From assembly GCF_036030735.1 (NCBI RefSeq), contig NZ_CP107928.1, positions 2,418,001 through 2,482,000 on the forward strand: DNA of 64,000 bases, in the 5' to 3' direction. Each line of letters opens with the position of its first letter. Positions within the stretch are counted from its first letter, which is position 1. Positions 20,371 to 29,448 of the stretch are shown in pieces. The DNA is from Streptomyces sp. NBC_00425 (GTDB taxonomy: Bacteria > Actinomycetota > Actinomycetes > Streptomycetales > Streptomycetaceae). Below the pieces are notes generated by a model that was not told the origin of the DNA, did no database searches, and saw nothing but the letters and a program-made list of their open reading frames with translations. The position numbers and the translations under genes are program-made.

Positions 20371-21276
20371 ATGGCTCTCTTCGGCCACAAACGACAGGTA
20401 CCCCGCCTCGCCCCCGAACTCGACGACGTTGTGCTGGGCCGGGTACTGAAAGGCATCACCGCCGCCCGCGGCCCCGGACCGCAGGACCTCGCCATCGCCC
20501 AGGTGGAGCGGCTCCTGCGGGCCACCGGTGACGACTGGGACCGCCGCTGCCACCGTGTCGGCGTCCTCGCGCAGGCCGCACCCGCGCTGGCCCGGGGCTG
20601 GCGCGAACGCCGGCCCCGCGACCCGGATGCCCTGCTGCTGGCCACCTGGGCTGAACTGGCGACCGATCCGCGTGGAGCCATGGCGCTCTGCCGCGTCGCC
20701 GCCGATGCCCGCCCGGCCGATCCGACCCCGTGGGTGGGTGCGCTGGCGGCGCTGCGGCTTCTGAAGCGGCCGAGCTCCGAACTCTCGTTCGTCTGGCACG
20801 AGATACACGCGCGTGATCCATGGCACCGGGAGGCGCACCTGCAGATCCTGGGCTACCTCTCCCCGGAGGAGCAGGGCAGCCAGGCCGCGCTGCGGGACTT
20901 CCTCGACGACGCCATCGCGGTCATGCCGTGGGACGCGCCGACGGCATGCCTGCCCCTGACCGCGGCTGTGCGCCAGCACCACCGCGAAAGGAGCAGCGGA
21001 GGAATCCAGGCGCTGGGCGTGAGCCAGTACTGGTCGCAGCCGCACACCGCACGGCTGCTGGACCAGGGCATGGCCCACTGGCCGCAACCTGGTCACCTGC
21101 GTCACGCGGCCGCCGTCGCGGACCTGGGAATGCTCGCCTACGCCCTGATCCGGGCGGGCCGCAGCGGCGGTGCCGGCCCGGTCTTCTCCGCGGTCGGCGG
21201 ACTGGTGATGCCTTGGCCGTGGAGCTACGAGGGGGACCCGGTGGAGTGTTACACCGACTACTCCGGTCGCGTGTAG
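20371..21276 (+). CDS. Hypothetical helical protein after puuD-like gene
   Basis: No recognised function. The 301-residue product is alpha-helical in appearance, rich in Ala/Arg/Trp, with short helix pairs (DALLLATWAELATDPRGAMALCRVAADARPADPT) reminiscent of TPR-like or DUF4034-type proteins. No signal peptide or membrane segment is seen. ATG 20371 lies 7 bases after the hydrolase stop, so it is co-transcribed with the amine genes. It could be a chance passenger, as similar proteins are scattered in streptomycetes. Confidence 0.7.
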   Translation: MALFGHKRQVPRLAPELDDVVLGRVLKGITAARGPGPQDLAIAQVERLLRATGDDWDRRCHRVGVLAQAAPALARGWRERRPRDPDALLLATWAELATDPRGAMALCRVAADARPADPTPWVGALAALRLLKRPSSELSFVWHEIHARDPWHREAHLQILGYLSPEEQGSQAALRDFLDDAIAVMPWDAPTACLPLTAAVRQHHRERSSGGIQALGVSQYWSQPHTARLLDQGMAHWPQPGHLRHAAAVADLGMLAYALIRAGRSGGAGPVFSAVGGLVMPWPWSYEGDPVECYTDYSGRV

Positions 21277-21310
21277 GCGTGCGTGAGGCTCTCCAGCCGC
21301 ACGTAACGGC

Positions 21311-21347
21311 GTGGGGGCAGGGCCTTGCGGTCCAGCCCTCCCCCCTA
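21311..21347. terminator. Probable bidirectional terminator between convergent genes
   Basis: A G-rich arm (GTGGGGGCAGGGC) and a C-rich arm (GCCCTCCCCCCTAC) separated by 10 bases form a near-perfect stem with one mismatch or bulge. It lies in the 78-base gap between the convergent hypothetical gene and folD. Confidence 0.5.
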
Positions 21348-21354
21348 CGCGAGG

Positions 21355-22203
21355 TCAGCCGAGCTCCGCCGCCTCGACGATGTTGGTCAGCAGCATGGCG
21401 CGGGTCATCGGTCCCACTCCGCCGACCGGCGGTGCGAGGGAGCCCGCGACCTGGTCGACGTCGGGGTGGACGTCGCCGAGGATGCCCTCGACGGTCCGGG
21501 TGATGCCCACGGACAGGACGGTGGCGCCCGGCTTGATCCAGTCGGGCTTGACCAGATGGGCCACGCCGGCCGCGGCCACCACCACGTCGGCGACGCGAGT
21601 GTGGGCAGCGGTGTCCTGGGTGGCCTCGTGGCACAGGGTCACCGTGGCGTGCTCGGTGCTGCGGGTGAGCATCAGGCCGAGCGGGCGGCCCACGGTGATA
21701 CCGCAGCCGATGACGCAGAACTGTTGTCCGGTGATGGGCACGCGGTTGCGCCGCAGCAGGTCGATGATGCCGCGCGGGGTGCAGGGCAGCGGTCCCGGTA
21801 TGCCCAGCACGAGTCGGCCCAGGTTGGCGGGGTGGAGTCCGTCGGCGTCCTTGGCCGGGTCGATGAGCTCCAGCACGGCGTGGGTGTCGATGTGGGCCGG
21901 CAGCGGCAGCTGGACGATGAAGCCGGTGCAGGCCGGATCGGCGTTGAGCTTGAGCACGGCGGCCTCGACCTCGGCGTGGGTCGCCGTGGCGGGCAGCTCC
22001 ACCCGGATCGACGCGATGCCGACCTGGGCGCAGTCGCGGTGTTTGCCGCCGACGTAGGAGCGGCTGGCCGGGTCGTCGCCGACCAGGATGGTGCCCAGCC
22101 CGGGGGCGATGCCCCGGCTCTTCAGCGCCTTCACCCGCTCGGCGAGTTCACGTTTGGTCTCGGCTGCCGCGGCCTTCCCGTCGAGCAGCGTCGCGGTGGT
22201 CAT
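21355..22203 (-). CDS. folD: Bifunctional methylenetetrahydrofolate dehydrogenase/cyclohydrolase FolD
   Basis: Cytosolic enzyme of 282 residues converting 5,10-methylene-THF to 10-formyl-[17 protein letters not shown] contains the conserved Tyr-x3-Lys, QLPLPAHID and [13 protein letters not shown] match the family, and the NADP-binding loop reads [15 protein letters not shown], with Cys-Gly where GRS is usual. The start is the ATG at 22203. Third gene of the gcvT-like-purU-folD operon, 26 bases after purU, it is probably a pathway-specific copy rather than the housekeeping one. Confidence 0.9.
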   Translation of the reverse strand: MTTATLLDGKAAAAETKRELAERVKALKSRGIAPGLGTILVGDDPASRSYVGGKHRDCAQVGIASIRVELPATATHAEVEAAVLKLNADPACTGFIVQLPLPAHIDTHAVLELIDPAKDADGLHPANLGRLVLGIPGPLPCTPRGIIDLLRRNRVPITGQQFCVIGCGITVGRPLGLMLTRSTEHATVTLCHEATQDTAAHTRVADVVVAAAGVAHLVKPDWIKPGATVLSVGITRTVEGILGDVHPDVDQVAGSLAPPVGGVGPMTRAMLLTNIVEAAELG

Positions 22204-22229
22204 GTCACACAAGCCTCTCGGTGCGGCTG

Positions 22230-23075
22230 TCAGCAGAAGACGACGGTGCGGGAGCCGGTGAGGACGACGCGGTCCTCCGCGTGCAGCCGGACCGCGCGGG
22301 CCAGCACGATCCGCTCGACGTCCCGGCCGATCGCGACCAGTTCGGGCGCGGTGTGGCGGTGCCCGACGCGGACGACGTCCTGCTCGATGATCGGGCCCTC
22401 GTCCAGGTCGGCGGTGACGAGGTGGGCGGTGGCGCCGATGAGTTTGACGCCCCGCTCGTGGGCCTGGTGGTAGGGCTTGGCGCCCTTGAAGCCTGGCAGG
22501 AACGAGTGATGGATGTTGATGATCCGGCCGGACAGCTTGCCGCACAGGTCGTCGGAGAGGACCTGCATGTAACGGGCGAGCACCACGAAGTCGACCCGGT
22601 GCTCGGCCACCAGCCGCAGCAGCTCGGCCTCCGCTTCGGGCTTGGTGTCGCGGGTGACGGGGACGTGGACGAAGGGGATGCCGTACCGCTTCGCGACCGG
22701 CGCCAGGTCGGGGTGGTTGGAGACGATCAGCGGGATGTCGACGGGCAGTTCACCCAAACCCCAGCGGTAGAGCAGGTCGACCAGGCAGTGGTCGAACTTC
22801 GACACCATCAGCAGCACCCGGCGGCGCTGCTCCTCGGGCCGGACGGTCAGAACCGGGTCGAAACGGGCCAGCCGCAGGGTGAGTTCGTCCCGCAGGCTCT
22901 CGGTGTCGGCGTCGGGTGTCTCCAGGCTCACACGGATGGTGAAGATGCCGGTGCCGGGATCGGAGAACTGGGCGCTCTCCAGGATGTTGCCCTTGGCCTC
23001 CGCGACGCCCGCGGCGAGTGCGTGGACGATGCCCGGCTGGTCGGGGCAGTGGAGCGTGAGAATGTAGCGTTGCAC
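22230..23075 (-). CDS. purU: Formyltetrahydrofolate deformylase PurU
   Basis: Hydrolyses 10-formyl-THF to formate and THF. An N-terminal ACT domain (residues about 1-80, [19 protein letters not shown]) is followed by the formyltransferase-fold domain with [21 protein letters not shown] (Asn187, His189) and [19 protein letters not shown] (Asp225), the catalytic set. At 281 residues it is full length. With FolD it disposes of methyl-derived one-carbon units as formate and frees THF, an arrangement known from demethylation clusters such as sarcosine oxidation loci. Confidence 0.93.
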   Translation of the reverse strand: MQRYILTLHCPDQPGIVHALAAGVAEAKGNILESAQFSDPGTGIFTIRVSLETPDADTESLRDELTLRLARFDPVLTVRPEEQRRRVLLMVSKFDHCLVDLLYRWGLGELPVDIPLIVSNHPDLAPVAKRYGIPFVHVPVTRDTKPEAEAELLRLVAEHRVDFVVLARYMQVLSDDLCGKLSGRIINIHHSFLPGFKGAKPYHQAHERGVKLIGATAHLVTADLDEGPIIEQDVVRVGHRHTAPELVAIGRDVERIVLARAVRLHAEDRVVLTGSRTVVFC

Positions 23076-23093
23076 GTCGGGATCTCCGTCGGG

Positions 23094-24215
23094 TCAGGCC
23101 CGCACGCGGGCGCGCTCGGGGTCGTACACGGGTGTGGGCCTGACCGTGGCGTCGGCCGTCGAGCCGTCGGCGGCGACGGCGGTCAGCGCGGTGCCGGACT
23201 TCACGGCGTCGCGGTGCACCCGGGCCAGACCGAGGGTGGCGCCGTCGAGGACGGGGGAGGGCAGCGCCATCGTCACGTAGCCGATGTCACGGCCTTCCAG
23301 TTCCAGCCGGGCGCCCTCGGCGGTATCCGGCGCGGTATCCACGACGACGCTGACGACGCGGCCGGTCACGCTGTCCTTCTTGGCCAGCAGCGCGTCCCGG
23401 CCCTGGAAGGGGCCCTTGTCGAAGTCCAGCGCCCAGCCCATCCGGCACTCGAACGGGGTGACCGTGTGGTCGTACTCCAGCTCCCCCATGATCATCCCGG
23501 CCTCGGTGCGGCAGGTCAGCAGGGCGATCGCGCCGAAGGCCTTGATCCCCAGATCCGTGCCCGCCTCGAAGACCGCGTCCCACAGCGCGAGCGCCTGCAC
23601 CCGCGGGACCTGGATCTCGTAGCCGAGCTCGGCGGTGAAACCGAGCCGGCTCACCTGTGCGGGGATGCCCGCGACGAGGGCGTCGCGCAGGAAGGTGTAG
23701 TAGGGGAAGGCGGCACCTGACACGTCGACGTGGGTGAGGCGCTGGAGGACGTCGCGGCTGCGCGGGCCCTGCAGGGTCAGGACGGCGGACTCGTCGCGGC
23801 GTTCGGTGACCGTGGTCCCGGCGGGTGCGTGAGCGGCCAGCGACTGCAGGGTGGCGGGGTTGCCGCCGGTGACGACGACGTGGTCGGGCGCGAGGACGGC
23901 CACGGTCACGTCGTCCAGCATCATCCCGTCGGCGTCGACCACGACCCCGTAGGCGATGCGTCCGGCGCCCAGCCCCTTGACGCCGCGCGAGAAGACGGCG
24001 TCGACGGTGGCGACGGCATTCTCACCTTCGACATGCCACTTGTAGAGCATCGAGTACTCGGAGGCCCCGACGGCGGTGCGGATGGCCTCGTACTCCTCGG
24101 CCGGATCACCGATGGCCAGCGGTACGGCGTTGCCGTAGACGTCGATCCACTCCTCGACCCGGTCCGCGTAGCGGGGAGCGAACGGCGTGGTGCTCAATCC
24201 TTCGGGGATGGCCAT
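23094..24215 (-). CDS. GcvT-family THF-dependent aminomethyl/methyltransferase-like protein
   Basis: A 373-residue protein of the glycine-cleavage T-protein family, which moves a one-carbon group from substrate to tetrahydrofolate. Family segments: YSMLYKWHVEGENA, FSRGVKGLGAGRIAYGVVVDADGMMLDDVTVAVL, LQGPRSRDVLQRL, SRLGFTAELGYEIQVP and the C-terminal barrel domain (GYVTMALPSPVLDGATLGLARV). No gcvP or gcvH is nearby, so it is unlikely to be glycine-cleavage T protein. It is first in an operon with purU and folD under a TATCC-N4-GGATA operator, and may be a dedicated N- or O-demethylase. LigM-type enzymes are longer (about 470 residues), so that analogy is loose. Confidence 0.82.
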   Translation of the reverse strand: MAIPEGLSTTPFAPRYADRVEEWIDVYGNAVPLAIGDPAEEYEAIRTAVGASEYSMLYKWHVEGENAVATVDAVFSRGVKGLGAGRIAYGVVVDADGMMLDDVTVAVLAPDHVVVTGGNPATLQSLAAHAPAGTTVTERRDESAVLTLQGPRSRDVLQRLTHVDVSGAAFPYYTFLRDALVAGIPAQVSRLGFTAELGYEIQVPRVQALALWDAVFEAGTDLGIKAFGAIALLTCRTEAGMIMGELEYDHTVTPFECRMGWALDFDKGPFQGRDALLAKKDSVTGRVVSVVVDTAPDTAEGARLELEGRDIGYVTMALPSPVLDGATLGLARVHRDAVKSGTALTAVAADGSTADATVRPTPVYDPERARVRA

Positions 24216-24257
24216 GGGGACTCCAGTGGATAGAGGGCGTGCGCTGCAGCGAGAATC

Positions 24258-24280
24258 TATCCACCTGGATAACTTGTCAA
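24258..24280 (-). promoter_or_regulatory. Promoter and operator of gcvT-like-purU-folD operon
   Basis: On the minus strand TTGACA (24280-24275) is followed 15 bases later by TAGATT, and the palindrome TATCC-ACCT-GGATA (24258-24271, plus-strand reading) lies between them, the same layout as the promoter at 13730. An extra GGATA half site sits at 24283-24287. The paralogous TetR gene starts on the other strand at 24326, so the site may also control that gene. Confidence 0.72.
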
Positions 24281-24325
24281 TAGGATAGATTGAGTTTCGG
24301 GGACGGCAGACAGAAGGAGGGGCGA

Positions 24326-25009
24326 GTGAACGCCGCGGCAGAGACAGACGGCGAGACCGGCCAGGACACCCGGCCCGGTTACGGCGAAGGGCGGGAGGCG
24401 CTCCTGGAAGCGGCCGTCAGGGTGGTGGCCCGGGGCGGCCTGCGGAAGCTGACCTACCGTGCCGTCGCCGCCGAAGCCGGCGTCACGCACGGGCTGGTCG
24501 CCCACCACTTCGGTTCGCGCGACGCCCTCCTCGAAGAGGCGCTGCGGTGGTGCGTCACACGCAGCATCGAGACGTCCTCGCTGGTGCCCGCCAGCGGAAG
24601 ACTGGAGGACTTCGCCGCGACCCTGGCCGACTTCATCGCGGCCGACCCCGACGTCCAGGCGTTCCAGTACGAACTGAAGCTCGAAGCGAGCAGGCGGCCG
24701 GAGCTGCGGCACCACGTAGACGTGCTCTACGACGCATACCGCGACGCCGTCCGCGAGGCACTGGCCTGCTTCGACGTGTCGCAGGACATGGCGGAGATCG
24801 TCTTCGCGGCCCTGGACGGCCTGGTATTCCACCAGGTCACGTCCGGCGCACCAGGCCGCACCGAGGAGAGTGTCGACGCCCTGCGCCGACTTCTCACGGC
24901 CTATCGCGCGCAGGCGTCACCGGGGGCGTCCGACGGTACATTGAATGAGCCGAAGTTCTCCTGCACCAACCTCAGGAGCGGCGATGACGAGCATTTTCAC
25001 AGGGCATGA
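24326..25009 (+). CDS. TetR-family repressor (paralogue of the one at 13012)
   Basis: A 227-residue regulator whose HTH region (KLTYRAVAAEAGVTHGLVAHHFGSRDAL) differs by only a few residues from that of the TetR at 13012; the C-terminal domains also align (FQYELKLEASRRPELR against FQYELMLESRRRPELL). GTG 24326 is preceded by AGGAGG. The gene faces the gcvT-like operon across a TATCC-N4-GGATA operator. Near-identical recognition helices imply both repressors can bind the same sites while responding to different ligands. Its 3' end overlaps the SpoIIE gene by 26 bases. Confidence 0.87.
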   Translation: MNAAAETDGETGQDTRPGYGEGREALLEAAVRVVARGGLRKLTYRAVAAEAGVTHGLVAHHFGSRDALLEEALRWCVTRSIETSSLVPASGRLEDFAATLADFIAADPDVQAFQYELKLEASRRPELRHHVDVLYDAYRDAVREALACFDVSQDMAEIVFAALDGLVFHQVTSGAPGRTEESVDALRRLLTAYRAQASPGASDGTLNEPKFSCTNLRSGDDEHFHRA

Positions 25010-27413
25010 CCAGAGAGTCCGGCCGCACGGCACGCCTTCCTCGGGCATGCCGACGCCCGGCGGCGCGACCGCAGTGCTGGACCGGCACCTGCGGTTCACC
25101 GGGTGGAGCAGGGAAGCCGAGGAGCTGTTCGGTCTGGCGTCCGAGGAGGTCCTCGGCCGGTCCGCCGACGCGGTCCTGGCCGATACCGAAACGGGAGCCG
25201 GCATCTCCTCAGCCGCTGGTGACGGTGGTACGGCATGGTCGCTCGGCCCCCGGCCGGTCCGCCGGGGTGACGGCCGCCCGGTGCCCGTGTCCTTGTCTCT
25301 CACCCCGCTCGCCCTCGGGGTGGGCGCGACCGGGTGGCTGCTGGTGGCAGTGGATTCCGAGCTGGCGCACTGGGAGGCCCTCGGCCGGGCCATGCTTGAC
25401 GGACTCGACCGGGAATCGCCCGTCCAGCTGGTGATCTACGACACGGACGCCCGGGTGCGCTGGGTCAACGCCGCGATCGAGAAGCAGTTCGGAATCTCGC
25501 TCAAGGAGGTAGCCGGAAGGTTCCTGAAGGACATTCTGCCGCAGGGCGAGGTGCTGGAGGAGGCTGACCGGCCGGTCATAAGTGTCGAGGAAATTGTCCA
25601 GCGCGTGGCCCGCACCGGCTCACCCGTGGTCGACGTGCGGTACCGGAGCGCCACTTTCCTGGCCCCCCATCATGAACGCGTCTGGTCGTGCTCCTACTTC
25701 CGGCTTCAGGACGAGGAAGGCCGGCCGATCGGAGTCTGTGAGGCCGGCCTCGACATCACCGACCGCTATGTGGCACGGCAGCGTCTCGCTCTGCTCAGCC
25801 GGGCGAGCGGCAGTATCGGAAGAACCCTGGACATCCGGCATACGGCCGGCGAACTGGCGGAACTCGTGGTCCCCGAATTCGCCGAGGCCGTCATCGTGGA
25901 CATCTTCGAACCCGTCCTGGGCGGGGAGGAACCACAACACTTCGGCACCCACCCCACCCTCTGCCGGGTAGCTCACCGCACCGATCACACCGCGGCCAAG
26001 GACACCGCGTACGACGAACTGGACACCGTCAGCCTGCGGTGCCTGGCCGAGAACGCGCCGGCTACCGACGCGGCCACCCACGTGCTCGCCCTTCCCCTCA
26101 AGGCCCGCGGCACCACCCTGGGCGTGGCGGCCTTCGCGCGCCCCCAACACGCCGACCCCTTCGAGCATGAGGAGATCCAGCTCGCCGAAGAACTTGTCTC
26201 CCGCACCGCGGTCTGCCTGGACAACGCCCGCCGCTACACCCGAGAACATGCGACCGCACTCATGCTCCAGCGTGATCTTCTCCCTCGCGCCCTGCCCGAA
26301 CAACCGGGCGTGGAAGTCGCCCACCGCTATCTGCCCGCGGCCGGACACGCTGGCGTCGGCGGGGACTGGTACGACGTCATCCCCCTCTCCGGGGCACGCG
26401 TCGGGCTGGTGGTGGGGGATGTCGCCGGACACGGCATGGGCGCGGCCGCCACCATGGGCCGGGTGCGCACCACCGTCGCGGCGCTGGCGGCGCTCGACCT
26501 CGCGCCGGACGAACTGCTCGCCCGTCTCGACGACCTCGTGGCGCGGACCGGTATTCCGACTTCCGGTGCCGCCGAGGCCGAGACCGAGGACCAGGCACTG
26601 GGCGTCACCTGCCTGTACGCGATCTACGATCCGGTCTCCCGGCACTGCGTCATGGCCCGGGCGGGCCATCTGCCGCCCGTACTTGTCACCCCCGACGGGC
26701 ACACCGAGCTTGTGGACCTTCCCGCCGGACCGCCCCTCGGCCTGGGCGGCCTGCCGTTCGAATGCGCCGACATCGAGCTGCAGGAAGGCGCCATGCTCGC
26801 TCTGTACACCGACGGACTCGTGGAAAACCGTCAGACAGACATCGACGCAGGGATCCGATCTCTCTGCACCGCACTCTCCGGGCCCGGGAACGGCCAACTG
26901 GACAGGATCTGCGACAGGGTCATCACCAGGCTCCTGCCCCAAGCCCCCGAGGACGACGCCGCACTGCTGCTGCTCCGCGTCCACGCCCTGGCTGAGAGTC
27001 TGGTGGCGACGTGGGACATGGCCTGCGACGCCGCAGAAGTGGCAAGAGCCCGGTCGCTGGCCCTCGACCAGCTGGCCGCGTGGGGAGTCGACGAAGCCGC
27101 GTCGTTCGTCGTCGAGCTCGTCGTCAGCGAGCTGGTCACCAACGCGATCCGCTATGGCAACGCTCCGGTGTGTCTGCGGCTGATCCAGGAGCGCGGCCTC
27201 ATCGTCGAGGTCTCCGACGGCGGCCACACCTCGCCCCACCTTCGGCGGGCGGCGATGGAAGACGAGGGCGGCCGAGGTCTGTTCCTGGTCGCGCAACTGA
27301 CACAACGCTGGGGAACCCGGTACACGTCAACAGGCAAGACCATCTGGACCGAGGTGCCGCTGTCGCCTGCCAAACTGCCGGGAACCTTCCCGGGCGAGCG
27401 ATTCGAGCTGTGA
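24984..27413 (+). CDS. PAS-GAF-SpoIIE phosphatase with C-terminal anti-sigma kinase-like domain
   Basis: An 809-residue cytosolic signalling protein. Order of domains: PAS (about 25-125), PAS (about 140-260), GAF (about 270-425), PP2C-type SpoIIE phosphatase (about 435-655; GDWYDVIPL, GDVAGHGMGAAATMG, LYTDGLVE metal-binding motifs) and a HATPase_c domain of RsbW/SpoIIAB type (about 680-800; VVSELVTNAIRYG, GGRGLFLVAQL). This combination regulates anti-anti-sigma factors in streptomycetes. ATG 24984 follows AGGAG and overlaps the TetR gene end; an ATG at 24945 is possible. No sigma or antagonist genes are adjacent, so it is probably unrelated to the catabolic locus. Confidence 0.9.
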   Translation: MTSIFTGHDQRVRPHGTPSSGMPTPGGATAVLDRHLRFTGWSREAEELFGLASEEVLGRSADAVLADTETGAGISSAAGDGGTAWSLGPRPVRRGDGRPVPVSLSLTPLALGVGATGWLLVAVDSELAHWEALGRAMLDGLDRESPVQLVIYDTDARVRWVNAAIEKQFGISLKEVAGRFLKDILPQGEVLEEADRPVISVEEIVQRVARTGSPVVDVRYRSATFLAPHHERVWSCSYFRLQDEEGRPIGVCEAGLDITDRYVARQRLALLSRASGSIGRTLDIRHTAGELAELVVPEFAEAVIVDIFEPVLGGEEPQHFGTHPTLCRVAHRTDHTAAKDTAYDELDTVSLRCLAENAPATDAATHVLALPLKARGTTLGVAAFARPQHADPFEHEEIQLAEELVSRTAVCLDNARRYTREHATALMLQRDLLPRALPEQPGVEVAHRYLPAAGHAGVGGDWYDVIPLSGARVGLVVGDVAGHGMGAAATMGRVRTTVAALAALDLAPDELLARLDDLVARTGIPTSGAAEAETEDQALGVTCLYAIYDPVSRHCVMARAGHLPPVLVTPDGHTELVDLPAGPPLGLGGLPFECADIELQEGAMLALYTDGLVENRQTDIDAGIRSLCTALSGPGNGQLDRICDRVITRLLPQAPEDDAALLLLRVHALAESLVATWDMACDAAEVARARSLALDQLAAWGVDEAASFVVELVVSELVTNAIRYGNAPVCLRLIQERGLIVEVSDGGHTSPHLRRAAMEDEGGRGLFLVAQLTQRWGTRYTSTGKTIWTEVPLSPAKLPGTFPGERFEL

Positions 27414-27485
27414 CGGGGGCTACTGGCCGGTCGGTTCTCCGTCCGCGCACCCCCTATGGGAGCGGTGGTCCGGGACTGTGTGGGC

Positions 27486-28058
27486 TCACGCCTTGCGGCG
27501 GCGGCCGCTACGACGTGGCGCGGGGGCCGCACCGCCCAGAAGAGCCTGGCGGCGTGTCTCACCGTTCTCCTCCACCTGCAGCACCACCTGACGCAGCCCG
27601 GCAGCGACGATGCCGCACTGCTCATCGCTGAGCTGCCCCGTGACGAAGGCTTCCTCCTCATTGAACGCCGGAAAGACGCGCCGCATCAGCTCCTCACCTT
27701 GATCAGTCAGGCTGAGCAGCACCAGCCTGCCGTCGGTGGGGTGATCGGCTCTCTGTACAAGCCCACGCCTTTCCAGCGTCCGGGCAACCCCCGTGAGCGT
27801 GCCCTTGGAGATCCCGGCCTCTTCTGCAACGTGCCGCGTTTCCGGCTCACCCCAGACCCAGATGACCCAGAGAACCACGAAGGCAGTCCACGTCAGGTCG
27901 ACGCCGCGCAACACGGAATTCTCAAGGTGCTGCCGCACCGCCGAGGCGGCGCGATAGATGTTGGCGACGACGGCCATCTGGTCATGCCGTAGGGGGATAC
28001 CGCCAAGCTTGGCCTCTGCCAGTTTCTCGGCTTCGGTGATGGAACGATGGCCGGGCAC
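27486..28058 (-). CDS. MarR-family transcriptional regulator
   Basis: Winged-helix regulator of 190 residues. The recognition region TRHVAEEAGISKGTLTGVARTLERRGLVQRADHPTDGRLVLLSLTDQG (about 85-135) is a clear MarR wing-helix signature. The C-terminal tail is Arg/Ala-rich and probably disordered. GTG 28058 has AAGGAG 7 bases upstream; longer in-frame starts to 28103 lack this. It is monocistronic and convergent with the SpoIIE gene; target unknown. Confidence 0.85.
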   Translation of the reverse strand: MPGHRSITEAEKLAEAKLGGIPLRHDQMAVVANIYRAASAVRQHLENSVLRGVDLTWTAFVVLWVIWVWGEPETRHVAEEAGISKGTLTGVARTLERRGLVQRADHPTDGRLVLLSLTDQGEELMRRVFPAFNEEEAFVTGQLSDEQCGIVAAGLRQVVLQVEENGETRRQALLGGAAPAPRRSGRRRKA

Positions 28059-28286
28059 GGGCACACTCCTTCGGGCCGCCTGTGAAGGCATGGGGCAACG
28101 CAATCGTTCGCGTCCAAATTGTATGGTGCCTGCCTCGTTGCCCTCGGCCGTATTCGCTCGGTTCGCGTGGCGCCATCAATCGCGCATCAGCAGGTCCAGA
28201 GCGGGCGGTGCGGTCTGTCCGCGATCGTGGTGCACTCCTTACGTCGAAGGAGGCGCCGGGAGTGCTTACCCATGCGCTCGATGGTC

Positions 28287-29118
28287 TCAGGCCGCGATGG
28301 TGGTCGGACGGGCGGTGACGAGATCCCGAGCCCTGGTACGTACGTCCTGCACCGCGGCGGTCTCGTACGGCCGGGCCGCCTCCAGCAGCATGTTGAGGCG
28401 GGAGGCCACGAGGGTGGAGTCGACGCGGGCCGCGTCGTCGAGCGTCTGGTGCGCCGCGGCGGCTCCCCGCTCCGCCTCGCCCTCGTCGAGCAGCGCGGCT
28501 GCGAGCCCGACGCGGTCCATGACCTTCACGCGGTCGAGCCGGGCTTGCGCAGCTTCAGGGCGTCCTCGAAATGGCCGCTCGCCACTCGGCGGCCGCGGTG
28601 GAGTCCGGCGAGGTCGCGGGCGGAGACCGCGCGGGCGCCGACATGCTCGGCCGCGTCGAAGTAGCTCACCCACTCGGGGACGTCGTCGCCGAGTCCGTCC
28701 GCCAGGAGGCCGTCGGCGTCGCCGAGGTACCGGTCGGCCTCCCGCTCGTCGCCGAGGGCCGCGTGCACCCGGCCGGTCTGCGAGGCGACCAGCGCTCTCG
28801 TCGCGGGCAGGGTGGCCTTCTTCGCGGCGACGCCGAGGAGACCGAGGGCGTCCTGCGGGTGGCCGAGGTAGATCATCTGGTGCGACATGCGGGTGACGAT
28901 CTCCACCCCGCGGTCGCGCCGCCCCGCTTCCCTGGCCGCGTACGTGCCGTAACTCCAGAAGCGTTGGGCGATGGGGTACCGGCCGCAGTCGTGGCTGACC
29001 CACCCCGCGAGCGCCGCCAGGTCGGCGGTCGCCGCGAACACCCGGCCGCGCAGGGACGGCGGGACACCGTCCTGGATGCGGCGGGCGACCTCGGCGAGCG
29101 AGATACGGTCTATGACTG
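28287..29118 (-). pseudogene. Broken TPR-type regulator (C-terminal part), frameshifted
   Basis: Remnant of a streptomycete TPR regulator of the NsdA/XRE-TPR kind. Homology-like sequence begins abruptly near 29118 (VARRIQDGVPPSLRGRV), runs through ALAGWVSHDCGRYPIAQRFW and ALLDEGEAERGAAAAHQTL, and ends at 28287. The N-terminal DNA-binding half is absent, and the frame changes near 28530 (LKLRKPG in one frame, DRVKVMDRVGLA in the next), consistent with a single-base deletion. Not expected to be functional. Confidence 0.65.
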
Positions 29119-29448
29119 CGCCGTACCGTCACCGACGCCCTGCTCGACGAATCCGCCGTCCCGGTCGGCGCCGACGGTCTGGGCTGAACCGGCGGGCGGC
29201 GGGTCGTACGGCCCGTAGGGCGGGGCCGACGCGTTGCGCTGCGCAGCAGGCACGGTCTTCCGTTTGTGGTGATCAGCGAACTCGACACTCCATGATCACC
29301 GGAAGTCGTGCCGGCAGGCGTATCCTCCGACCGTCACGAACCGCCCACCATCGCCGACTTGGGATATCGAGCCCATACCGGCAGCTTCGGGCCGACCGCG
29401 AGAACGACGTCCGCCGCCCGTGGGCAGCGGACGGAGTGCCGGCGTGAG
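29119..29448. other. Gene-free stretch between remnants
   Basis: About 330 bases with no supported gene. An A/T-richer patch near 29265-29300 (TTTGTGGTGATCAGCGAACTCG) may hold a promoter, but no -35/-10 pair is convincing. Confidence 0.4.

Noticed and set aside
23094..24215. Glycine cleavage system T protein (gcvT) as a housekeeping call
   Set aside because: No gcvP or gcvH nearby, and purU, folD and a shared catabolic operator point to a demethylation role; kept as GcvT-family only.
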